Positions 7,647 to 13,584 of a DNA stretch of 13,584 nt are shown here, one piece after another. Numbering within the stretch: the stretch's first letter is position 1; each line of letters starts with the position of its first letter. A program made the position numbers and the translations under genes. The stretch comes from Patescibacteria group bacterium (GTDB taxonomy: Bacteria > Patescibacteriota > Patescibacteriia > JAGPKW01): NCBI GenBank assembly GCA_018053685.1, contig JAGPKW010000009.1, positions 1 through 13,584 of the forward strand, written 5' to 3'. The notes under the pieces were generated by a model, which was not told the origin of the DNA, did no database searches, and worked only from the letters and a program-made list of their open reading frames with translations.

Positions 7647-8542
7647 TTTATGATAATATAAATGACAAAGCAATTAATATCAATCTTTGGATTTTAAAGA
7701 ATATAAATAAAATAAGATTGAGCATAGAGATAGTATTAGGAGTTACTATAGTTATTATTTATTCTATTTTATTTGCTAATATATCTGATTTTGTAGAGAG
7801 CAATAAACAGCTTGATAAAATATATGATAGTATATTGAGAAATCAGAATTTTGTTGTAATGGATAATTATTTAAAATCTATTGCACCAGAAAGTTTGGTT
7901 TTAGAAAGTTATGGAGCAGTTATGGGATATTCTGATAAATATTATGATTTTTATGCTTTAGTAAAAAATAAAAATACTAATTATCTTGTTGATTCAATTG
8001 ATTATTATTTTAAATATGATGGCAATGAAACAGATGTAAAAAGAGATAAGATAAGCATTAATGCTGAAAAATTTTTATTTTATACTGGTATACCTTCAGA
8101 AGAAAGTGGTTCTATCCTAAATGTTGAGTTTGCTATTAAGGATATAAATTGGAAACTTGTAAGTAAACATGAAGAAAAGATAAATAGATATTCTAATACA
8201 AATGTTCCAAAAGGATGTTTATATGTTAATAATGGATTAAGTGTAGAAAATATTAGAATTACAAGAAATGTCCAAGCTATAACAAATAGGGAAGTTAATG
8301 TTTTAAGTTTTGATATAAAAAATAGCTCTTTATATAATTATAGGGCAATAGATAATAAAATTATTTTTTATAATAGAGATGGGGCTATTGTTGGTATATT
8401 TCAGAAAGAGTTATATTTATTACCTTCTGGAGAAAGTAAATCTATGAGTATAAATATTTCACCTAATGTTAAAGACATAACTAATGTTCTTGTTGTTCCT
8501 GAAATAGATCTTTGCAGTGAAGATTCATTTATACCAAAATAA
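7643..8542 (+). CDS. membrane-anchored protein with FxLYD-like C-terminal domain
   Basis: The protein has 299 residues. A short cytoplasmic segment precedes one transmembrane helix (about 27-46). The rest should be outside the membrane. The C-terminal 75 residues read VNVLSFDIKNSSLYNYRA, KIIFYNRDGAIVGIF, LLPSGESKSMSINISP and NVLVVPEIDL. That is the strand pattern of FxLYD/DUF3426-like beta sandwiches: a conserved N-S in the 'xNxS' turn, then 'YNRDG-x-VG', then 'LPSGES'. The call is by pattern only. An AAGGAG at 7631-7636 lies six bases before the ATG, one of the few good SDs here, and supports the ATGA start overlap. The next gene, for the big surface protein, follows after 12 bp, so a role in its assembly or anchoring is plausible but inferred. 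Confidence 0.72.
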   Translation: MIYDNINDKAININLWILKNINKIRLSIEIVLGVTIVIIYSILFANISDFVESNKQLDKIYDSILRNQNFVVMDNYLKSIAPESLVLESYGAVMGYSDKYYDFYALVKNKNTNYLVDSIDYYFKYDGNETDVKRDKISINAEKFLFYTGIPSEESGSILNVEFAIKDINWKLVSKHEEKINRYSNTNVPKGCLYVNNGLSVENIRITRNVQAITNREVNVLSFDIKNSSLYNYRAIDNKIIFYNRDGAIVGIFQKELYLLPSGESKSMSINISPNVKDITNVLVVPEIDLCSEDSFIPK

Positions 8543-8554
8543 TTTATATTTTAT

Positions 8555-11194
8555 ATGAATAAGAAGATATTTATAATATTAATTCCTGTATTAGTTTGCT
8601 GTGCATTTTTTAATAGTAGTTATGCTAGTTCTAATACAACGATTTCTATACCTACAATATCAATAAAAGATGCTAGTGATATAAAAAATAATCAAGCTAC
8701 TTTAAATGCTAGAATAGATAGTATTAATAATTTAGAGTATATTGAGTGGTGGTTTGAATATGGAGTATTAGAGAATAATTTATTTAGTAAAACTGATGTT
8801 ACAAAGGAAACATCAGCTAAAGATATATCATACACATTATCTAACTTATCTCCAGATTCCCTATATTTTTATAGGTTTTGTGAAAAAAATATTTATGAAA
8901 CATCTTGTACTGCAAAGAAGAGTTTTAAGACATATTCAATGCCTATTGTAGATATATCACAAGTAGCAGACATTGGATATGGAGCTATAATAGGCAGTAT
9001 TGGTTATGGTAAAGCTAGTATTAGGGGTAGAATAGTTTATCCTGGTATAGATGATAAAGGATATGGAACTAGTTATTGGTTTGAATATGGTGTAGGTTCA
9101 TCTTTAACTAATTTAAAATCTACTGATGTAAAGATTACAAATACGCAACAAGATGTAATAGCTGTATTGGATAATTTAATGCAGGATACAGAGTATTATT
9201 ATAGACTTTGTGCTAAAAATAATATAGGCCAGGTTTGCTCTGATAAATTAAGTTTTAAGACATATACTAATGTTGTTCCAGTCCAAGAATCTGATAAGCC
9301 TGGTGTTGAGACACTAGAACCTTTAAGAACATCAATTGCTAATTCTATAAAAATACAAGGTAGAATTACAAAAATGGGCATGTATCCTGTGTTAAGTTAT
9401 TATTTTGAGTATGATGAAAATTTAAATTTTAGAAATAAAATAGATGAAGGTAAGACTTCTACACAAACTATAACATTTGATTATACTTTATCTAATTTAG
9501 AATATAACAAAACATATTATTATAGGGCATGTGTTAAGGGAATAATTTCTAATACAAATAGTGAAGCTGTAGTTTGTGGCGAACCAAAAGTTTTTACAAT
9601 TACTGATTATAAAAATAAAAGTCTTGGAGTAAGTAATTATGGAGTTACAAAAGTTACAGATACTATGGCTAAAATTGCTGGTATTGTTAATGGTTTTGGA
9701 GGATATGATGATGTAAATGCCTGGTTTATTATTTATGATAATGGATATGGGAATAATGGAAGGGAAACTGATAAAATACAAGTTAAAGGGACTAGTATTA
9801 TATTTTCAACAGATGTTACAGGGCTTACTCCTGGCAAACAATATTTTTATAGTGCATGTGTAGCTAATAATAGTATAGTTTATTGTAATAATGATAGGAG
9901 CTCTTTTTATACACTAAAGAATCCTAGCGTTGAAATTAGCGATTATAGTATATCTGGTAATAAATTGTATTTATTTGGTAAAGCATCAAATAACTTATCA
10001 AATTATGGTTATGGCTGGTTTGAGTATGCAAGTAAAGAAGATCTATCAGACTTAGTTGCAACTAATAAAGTGTTTTTATCAGATAATAAATTAAAAGGAG
10101 AAATATCTAATTTATCAGAATATAATACATATTATATGAGGTTCTGTGTTAATATCGGTCTTGATGATGCTTGCTCAAATGCAAAAAAAATTGTATTTAC
10201 AAAAACTATATCAGAACCAAAAATCGAAATTTTGGATATTGATAAAAATCAAAACAATATAATTGTTAAAGTTATAGTTGATAGTTTTGGTGGAGATGAG
10301 AAAATAGAAGCATATTTAGAATATGGGTTGCAAAATAGTAAGCTAAACCAGAAAAAGGATATTAGTATTTTAGAAGAAGGGGAATCTGGTTATGGAATTA
10401 TAGACAATATGAAGTATGATACTAAGTATTATTATAGATTTTGTGCTAAAAACTCTAAATTTACTAAATGCTCAGATACAAAGGAAATACTTATAGTATC
10501 TGATAGTTTAAGAAGGTCTATACCAAAAATGGATGATGATGATAAGGCTAACTTTTTTATAGAAAATGATTTTGCAGAGGAGAAAGCTGGGCAGATTTTA
10601 TTTAAGTCTCAAGATCCAAATAATTTATGGTATGTAAATCCTAAAAATTTAAAAAGATATTTATTAGGGGGTAAAGATAATTTTTATTTAACTTTTGAGA
10701 AATTATTAAATAAAACAACAGAAGCAAATCTTAGTAAAATTCCTATTGAATTGAGCTTTGGGTATGGTAAAGATACTGATCAAGATGGTATTATTGATCA
10801 AATAGAGAAAGCTATTGGCACTAATTATTTATCAAAAGATACTGACAAAGATGGATTTAATGACTTTTTAGAATTAAAAAATAATTATAGTCCAAATAAT
10901 AAAAAACCTGTTAAGCTATCATTTGATAATAATGTTATAAAAAATAGTATTGGTCAGTTTTATATAACAGATAAAAATGATATTTGGTATGTTAATAAAA
11001 ACAGAAGAAGGTATTATCTTGGTAATACATCTGATAAATCATCTATATTTAATTCTCTAAAACAATTGTCTAATAAAATAGATTATGAAGATTTAATTAG
11101 AATAGATTATGTAGATACTAGTGAATTATTTTCTGATATATCAGGAGATAGTGATTATGATGGTGTATTAGATAAATATGAAATAAATTTATAA
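8555..11194 (+). CDS. large secreted surface protein: six Fn3-like Cys-pair repeats, two WYVN modules, calcium loops
   Basis: The protein has 879 residues with a signal peptide (1-24, ending SSYAS). Six Fn3-like repeats follow, at about 33-127, 131-236, 250-348, 356-453, 457-549 and 554-647. Each has a mid-repeat aromatic strand of the 'xWFEYG' type (65-70, 174-179, 282-287, 389-395, 487-492, 586-591). Each also has a late strand of the 'YYYRxCAKN' type. Every repeat holds two cysteines: 109/118, 219/228, 326/341, 435/444, 531/540 and 630/639. The C-terminal third has two 'GQ...WYVN...RYYLG' modules (679-706, 800-823). It also has three EF-hand/thrombospondin-3-like loops: DTDQDGIIDQIE (740-751), DTDKDGFNDFLE (762-773) and DSDYDGVLDKYE (865-876). 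The last loop ends three residues before the stop. No lipobox, sortase motif or C-terminal anchor is visible, so attachment may need the neighbouring membrane proteins. An adhesin or surface-layer role is inferred. No SD. Confidence 0.85.
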   Translation: MNKKIFIILIPVLVCCAFFNSSYASSNTTISIPTISIKDASDIKNNQATLNARIDSINNLEYIEWWFEYGVLENNLFSKTDVTKETSAKDISYTLSNLSPDSLYFYRFCEKNIYETSCTAKKSFKTYSMPIVDISQVADIGYGAIIGSIGYGKASIRGRIVYPGIDDKGYGTSYWFEYGVGSSLTNLKSTDVKITNTQQDVIAVLDNLMQDTEYYYRLCAKNNIGQVCSDKLSFKTYTNVVPVQESDKPGVETLEPLRTSIANSIKIQGRITKMGMYPVLSYYFEYDENLNFRNKIDEGKTSTQTITFDYTLSNLEYNKTYYYRACVKGIISNTNSEAVVCGEPKVFTITDYKNKSLGVSNYGVTKVTDTMAKIAGIVNGFGGYDDVNAWFIIYDNGYGNNGRETDKIQVKGTSIIFSTDVTGLTPGKQYFYSACVANNSIVYCNNDRSSFYTLKNPSVEISDYSISGNKLYLFGKASNNLSNYGYGWFEYASKEDLSDLVATNKVFLSDNKLKGEISNLSEYNTYYMRFCVNIGLDDACSNAKKIVFTKTISEPKIEILDIDKNQNNIIVKVIVDSFGGDEKIEAYLEYGLQNSKLNQKKDISILEEGESGYGIIDNMKYDTKYYYRFCAKNSKFTKCSDTKEILIVSDSLRRSIPKMDDDDKANFFIENDFAEEKAGQILFKSQDPNNLWYVNPKNLKRYLLGGKDNFYLTFEKLLNKTTEANLSKIPIELSFGYGKDTDQDGIIDQIEKAIGTNYLSKDTDKDGFNDFLELKNNYSPNNKKPVKLSFDNNVIKNSIGQFYITDKNDIWYVNKNRRRYYLGNTSDKSSIFNSLKQLSNKIDYEDLIRIDYVDTSELFSDISGDSDYDGVLDKYEINL

Positions 11195-11196
11195 TT

Positions 11197-11601
11197 ATGA
11201 ACGACTTTATTATTAATCATTTTGATCTGTTTATCATACTTATAATTTCTATTATTTGTATATCATCTCTTGCTATATCATTATTTGCAAAAGTTTTTAA
11301 GGCATCAAATACAGGAATTAAAAATTCTTTTTCTGTTTTATTTTTAACAAGCATAACATTTTTTTTATTTTATGAATGTTTTGATGGCATTTTTACCTTT
11401 TTTGGATCTAAGAATAACATCTTTTTATATATATTACCATTAATAATATCATTTATTGTATTTGTTTATGTTTTTCAGAGTAAGTTTTCTTATTATGGTA
11501 AGTTTTGGAACATTTTTGAGATATTTATTTTTTTCTTATTAATTGATATTATATTTATATTATTTTATTTTGCTGTTTTAAGATCTTTAAATCTAATATA
11601 G
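11197..11601 (+). CDS. small four-TM membrane protein
   Basis: The protein has 134 residues and four hydrophobic helices at about 9-32, 43-68, 74-93 and 105-129. Short polar loops include KVFKASNTGIKNS and QSKFSYYGKFWN. I do not recognise a family. The ATG lies 2 bp after the surface-protein stop and has no SD, so translation probably depends on the upstream gene. The TAG stop abuts a strong SD-like GAGGAGG (11601-11607) that belongs to the next gene. From position alone it could be a membrane partner of the preceding secreted protein. The reading frame is convincing because of the clear membrane pattern and tight spacing. Confidence 0.7.
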   Translation: MNDFIINHFDLFIILIISIICISSLAISLFAKVFKASNTGIKNSFSVLFLTSITFFLFYECFDGIFTFFGSKNNIFLYILPLIISFIVFVYVFQSKFSYYGKFWNIFEIFIFFLLIDIIFILFYFAVLRSLNLI

Positions 11602-11607
11602 AGGAGG
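11601..11607 (+). promoter_or_regulatory. strong Shine-Dalgarno ahead of the zinc-ribbon gene
   Basis: GAGGAGG overlaps the last base of the preceding TAG stop. It is 24 bases from the first standard start codon (GTG 11632), much too far. It is correctly placed only for in-frame ATA (11614, six-base spacer), or less well for ATT (11611, three-base spacer). It therefore bears on which start the next gene uses. Confidence 0.6.
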
Positions 11608-11631
11608 CAGATTATAAAAGTACCATATCCA

Positions 11632-11886
11632 GTGCTTTGTAAGAATTGCCATAAAGAATTGACATTAGATTTTAGTGGTATTTGTGATAAGTGCTTTATT
11701 GCATTAGAGCATAAACAAAAAATTAAATGCCCTAATTGCAATAGTGATATTGATGGGCAGGCCATGTATTTATCTAATAATAGAATTGTTTATTATAAAT
11801 GTAAGTGTGGTTATATAATTATAGATACAGATTCTGTCCAGAAAATTATGTCCAATAGAGATCTAAAGAAAATGATGGACATATAA
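11632..11886 (+). CDS. double zinc-ribbon protein
   Basis: The protein has 84 residues if the GTG at 11632 is used. It has two metal-binding knuckle sets: C3-x2-C6 with C18-x2-C21, and C33-x2-C36 with C57-x-C59. Residues 31-64 look like a classic zinc ribbon (KCPNCNSDIDG, a beta turn, then YKCKCGYII). The tail is helical and charged. Such proteins bind nucleic acid or protein partners; no specific role can be read here. The frame is open upstream to the preceding stop. The SD at 11601-11607 suggests initiation at ATA 11614 or ATT 11611, which would add IKVPYPV or IIKVPYPV-type residues. It is the last gene of the operon, and its TAA lies at the edge of the terminator stem. Confidence 0.75.
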   Translation: MLCKNCHKELTLDFSGICDKCFIALEHKQKIKCPNCNSDIDGQAMYLSNNRIVYYKCKCGYIIIDTDSVQKIMSNRDLKKMMDI

Positions 11887-11915
11887 AATAGGTAGTAAAT
11901 ACTACCTATTTTTTT
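11885..11915. terminator. intrinsic terminator shared by convergent genes
   Basis: A perfect 12-bp inverted repeat: AAAATAGGTAGT (11885-11896), loop AAAT, ACTACCTATTTT (11901-11912), with a run of seven T (11909-11915) on the plus strand. The stem has four G-C pairs in an otherwise AT-rich setting. On the minus strand the T run is four bases, so it may work in both directions, less well leftward. It overlaps the stop codons of both converging genes (TAA 11884-11886 and TAG 11906-11908). Confidence 0.88.
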
Positions 11916-12295
11916 AATTGATAATTTAAGCCTAATTCTTTTTTAAATTGATTTAATTCTGATCTATTACCATTTTCTGCTAATATTTTTGCATCTGCAT
12001 ATCTTTTAAAATTGCTTTCATTTATAACAGCAAGTAGTCTTTTATTTTGTGGTGTATTATTTTCTTCTAATAATTTCTTCCATGTATTATAGTCTTTATC
12101 TTGTATAGCTTTTTGTATCTCAGAATATATAATTTTTTTGCTTTTCTTTTTTAAAGAGTCTTCTACTGCTGCTTTATTTTTGAGATTATTATAATTATTT
12201 TGTGCAGCCATTGTAGGCGAGCTAAATGATATAACTAAGATTGTTATTACTATAATCGGCAATATTTTTTTAATCATCCTTTTTTGTTTGTTCAT
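11906..12295 (-). CDS. small secreted helical protein
   Basis: The protein has 129 residues. A basic start (MNKQKRMIKK) precedes a hydrophobic core and SSPTMAAQ, a good signal peptide ending near residue 31. The mature part is charged and helical: AIQDKDYNTWKKLLEEN, INESNFKRYADAKILAENG, then a final LGL before the end. The order 'gDYxxWk', 'FxxyxxAxxLaexG' and terminal 'LGL' resembles small exported proteins I associate with Patescibacteria, without a named function. It is a single gene, with its stop inside a shared terminator hairpin. It is transcribed away from the 12427 cassette. No SD precedes the ATG. Confidence 0.7.
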   Translation of the reverse strand: MNKQKRMIKKILPIIVITILVISFSSPTMAAQNNYNNLKNKAAVEDSLKKKSKKIIYSEIQKAIQDKDYNTWKKLLEENNTPQNKRLLAVINESNFKRYADAKILAENGNRSELNQFKKELGLNYQLKK

Positions 12296-12356
12296 AGTTT
12301 TAAATTATGCTGATTAAATTGTTCTATTATTTAATACGAGAAAGTATATTAAAAAG

Positions 12357-12395
12357 TTTCAAATTATTGAAAGAAATATAAAAAAGTGTTATTTT
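12357..12395 (+). promoter_or_regulatory. strong promoter of the two-gene cassette, with a palindrome at the -35
   Basis: TTGAAA (12367-12372), a 17-bp spacer, and extended -10 TGtTATTTT (hexamer 12390-12395) predict a start near 12402 for the gene at 12427. Just upstream, TTTCAA (12357-12362) mirrors the -35 box. The two form the inverted repeat TTTCAA-atta-TTGAAA, which could be an operator or two back-to-back -35 boxes. No good -10 lies at 17 bp for the leftward TTGAAA. The rest of the 131-bp gap (12296-12426) shows only the SD described with the next gene. Confidence 0.65.
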
Positions 12396-12426
12396 AAATA
12401 TACATTTTAAAAGGGAGGATATTTAT

Positions 12427-12642
12427 ATGCTTAACAAGCTTAAATCTTGTATTTTAGAGACTTCTTGTGGGAGTATGCCATTGTTTTCTGCATTTATTGC
12501 TAATCTATCATTAGGCATTATTTTATTTCTTATTCCAATACTTGCAGAAGTAGAAGATAAAAAGATATTTTTTCTTCTAGGTGCAATATGTATTGGATTT
12601 GGTCTATGCGCCTTGCATGGTGCAAAAAGTTATAAGGAATAA
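12427..12642 (+). CDS. small two-TM membrane protein
   Basis: The protein has 71 residues. Transmembrane helices lie at about 18-40 and 46-64, joined by a short acidic/basic turn (EVEDKK). Both ends should lie on the same side of the membrane, with basic residues at the start (MLNKLK) and end (HGAKSYKE) suggesting the cytoplasm. I do not recognise a family. It has a canonical SD, GGGAGG at 12413-12418, eight bases before the ATG, unlike most genes here. It also has its own promoter (12367-12395). The partner gene follows after 11 bp. The reading frame is well supported by SD, membrane pattern and promoter; the function is unknown. Confidence 0.72.
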   Translation: MLNKLKSCILETSCGSMPLFSAFIANLSLGIILFLIPILAEVEDKKIFFLLGAICIGFGLCALHGAKSYKE

Positions 12643-12653
12643 GGAGGTAATAT

Positions 12654-13088
12654 ATGTATTATAAAGGGTTAGTAGTAGATGAAATAAATGGTGCTGCAAA
12701 TGATGTTGTATGGGTTTTAACAAAAGGTGTGTGGAAAGCGATCAAAAAGTTTAAGGATGAGAAGAAAGATATTAGTGAATACAAAAATATGGCTATGTTA
12801 AGAGATGATGCTGGCAATCAAATTCTTATTTTGATGTTTGATTGCAATGCAAATAAAAGAAAATTTGAAGAAATGGATGCTATGCAAGATGTTCTATATT
12901 CAGTTATAAGATATTCTTGCATAAAATTTAAACTTGATCTTGACTTTAAAAATGTTAAAAGTCTAGATGAGACTATACCAGATATTGTAAGAAATTATTT
13001 AGTAAATAATATTGATATAGATAAGTTTATTATTACTTATCCGCCAAGAATCTGGTATAAGTTTATTTTCTATTCATATTTCAAATAA
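12654..13088 (+). CDS. hypothetical soluble protein
   Basis: The protein has 144 residues, soluble, with mixed alpha/beta character. The beginning is MYYKGLVVDEINGAANDVVWVLTKG, followed by a helix rich in Lys, a beta segment NQILILMFDCN and a helix EEMDAMQDVLYSVIRYSC. The C-terminus is aromatic (PPRIWYKFIFYSYFK). No catalytic motif or known family is recognised. A perfect SD (AAGGAGG, 12641-12647) lies six bases before the ATG and overlaps the previous stop region, so the two genes form one transcription unit. The unit ends in a clear hairpin terminator at 13103-13131. A link with the adjacent membrane protein is inferred from context only. Confidence 0.7.
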   Translation: MYYKGLVVDEINGAANDVVWVLTKGVWKAIKKFKDEKKDISEYKNMAMLRDDAGNQILILMFDCNANKRKFEEMDAMQDVLYSVIRYSCIKFKLDLDFKNVKSLDETIPDIVRNYLVNNIDIDKFIITYPPRIWYKFIFYSYFK

Positions 13089-13102
13089 TTTTTAAAGTTT
13101 AA

Positions 13103-13131
13103 AGTGGTGAGAATAAACTCACCACTCTTTT
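13103..13131 (+). terminator. intrinsic terminator after the two-gene cassette
   Basis: Perfect 9-bp stem AGTGGTGAG (13103-13111) and CTCACCACT (13118-13126), six-base loop AATAAA, then CTTTTATT. It has five G-C pairs, strong for this genome. It lies 15 bp after the stop codon of the 12654 gene. Confidence 0.9.
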
Positions 13132-13176
13132 ATTATTATAGTTATTATGTAAATATATTTTAAATAAGTATTTTGC

Positions 13177-13205
13177 TTTACTAAAACAATATTTTTATAT
13201 ATAAT
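13177..13205 (+). promoter_or_regulatory. promoter of tRNA-Glu
   Basis: TTTACT (13177-13182), a 17-bp spacer, and a perfect TATAAT (13200-13205). The predicted start is near 13211, about seven bases before the mature tRNA 5' end. It may also serve the U32 gene by read-through, since no terminator is seen between them. Confidence 0.6.
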
Positions 13206-13217
13206 TATGTTTGCAAT

Positions 13218-13292
13218 GGCCTTATCGTCTAGTGGCTAGGACATGTCCCTCTCACGGATAAAACAGGGGTTCGATTCCCCTTAAGGCTACCA
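13218..13292 (+). tRNA. tRNA-Glu, anticodon CTC
   Basis: A complete cloverleaf of 75 nt including an encoded CCA (13290-13292). Acceptor strands are GGCCTTA (13218-13224) and TAAGGCT (13282-13288), which pair fully but with G1-U72 as a wobble. The anticodon stem TGTCC/GGATA frames the loop CTCTCAC, giving anticodon CTC (GAG codons). The T arm is AGGGG-TTCGATT-CCCCT. The TCGTCTAGTGG and CTCTCACGG segments closely match bacterial tRNA-Glu. The discriminator is A73. Confidence 0.95.
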
Positions 13293-13305
13293 TTAATTTA
13301 ATAAT

Positions 13306-13584
13306 ATGGCTCCTGAATTACTTGCTCCTGCTGGGAGTTTTGAAAAAATGAAATATGCTTTTAAATATGGTGCTGATGCATGTTATCTAGGTATGCCTGA
13401 TTTTAGTTTGAGAGCAAGGCTAAATGATTTTACATTAGATTCTGTTAAAGAATCTAATAAATATGCTCATAAATTAAATAAAAAAGTTTATGTAACTTAT
13501 AATATAATCGCACATAATTATCATATACAGAAGTTTTTAGATCAAAAAAATCAAATAAAAGAGTTCTTAAATGGAGAATATAAA
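13306..13584 (+). CDS. peptidase U32 family protein, N-terminal fragment (runs off window)
   Basis: The first 93 codons of a U32-family protein. It begins MAPELLAPAGSFEKMKYAFK, then YGADACYLG (21-29), LRARLNDF (35-42) and KKVYVTYNIIAHN (59-71). These are the hallmark N-terminal blocks of this TIM-barrel-like family. Some members, such as E. coli TrhP (YegQ), act in tRNA U34 hydroxylation; others are collagenase-like or UbiU/UbiV proteins. The Cys-rich region that would separate these lies outside the window. The ATG at 13306 is 13 bp after the tRNA-Glu CCA end, has no SD and leaves the normal short leader before ELLAPAG. Transcription may run through from the tRNA promoter. A tRNA-modification role fits the neighbour but is not proved. 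Confidence 0.9.
   Translation, partial: MAPELLAPAGSFEKMKYAFKYGADACYLGMPDFSLRARLNDFTLDSVKESNKYAHKLNKKVYVTYNIIAHNYHIQKFLDQKNQIKEFLNGEYK

Noticed and set aside
8555..8640. Lipoprotein signal (VLVCC) at the start of the large surface protein.
   Set aside because: The residue before the cysteine is Val, not Gly/Ala/Ser, and a normal signal-peptidase I site (SSYAS) follows.
11565..11765. Minus-strand 66-residue frame opposite the zinc-ribbon gene.
   Set aside because: Antisense of a clear CxxC protein; no promoter or SD.
13218..13292. tRNA-Glu as an integration (att) site for the neighbouring cassette.
   Set aside because: I saw no second copy of the tRNA 3' end in the window, and no integrase gene. 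The cassette also lies on the 5' side of the tRNA.

Overview
The window is very AT-rich by eye (not counted) and densely coded. Most genes lack a Shine-Dalgarno (SD) sequence. Several proteins look like families I associate with Candidatus Patescibacteria (CPR): a membrane-anchored baseplate-J-like protein, a secreted DUF5667/Kazal-like protein, and a surface protein with 'WYVN...RYYLG' modules and EF-hand-like calcium loops. I therefore infer a small-genome Patescibacteria member. The assignment rests on protein style, not a database search. The genetic code looks standard: the 1162-codon polymerase gene is unbroken, and TGA ends the gene at 7275-7646 in an ATGA overlap with the next gene. 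This argues against the UGA=Gly code of Gracilibacteria and Absconditabacteria.

Layout. Positions 1-1792 (minus) hold the 5' end of miaA, preceded and overlapped by a secreted Kazal-domain protein gene. A compact divergent promoter region (1793-1897) also serves a plus-strand gene (1898-3343) for a single-pass membrane protein with a cytoplasmic AT-hook and an external baseplate-J-like part. Convergent to it is a minus-strand pair (3371-7132): dnaE, then 3 bp downstream a small LiaF/DUF5668-like membrane protein. From an extended -10 promoter at 7239-7247, five plus-strand genes run almost without gaps to a hairpin terminator at 11885-11915: a membrane coiled-coil protein, a membrane protein with an FxLYD-like C-terminus, an 879-residue repeat-built surface protein, a four-TM protein and a double zinc-ribbon protein. 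A small secreted protein (11906-12295, minus) shares that terminator. A two-gene cassette (12427-13088) follows, with its own strong promoter, canonical SDs and terminator. The window ends with tRNA-Glu(CTC) and the 5' end of a U32 peptidase-family gene.

How the genes work together. The housekeeping functions are replication (DnaE), tRNA modification (MiaA, and possibly the U32 protein) and tRNA-Glu. The other genes are mostly envelope or surface genes. The 7275-11886 operon looks like a unit that makes and anchors a large disulfide- and calcium-stabilised surface protein. In an episymbiont-type cell this could be a host-contact factor, but that role is inference. No CRISPR array, insertion sequence, rRNA or phage gene was seen. 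No gene-free stretch exceeds 150 bases.
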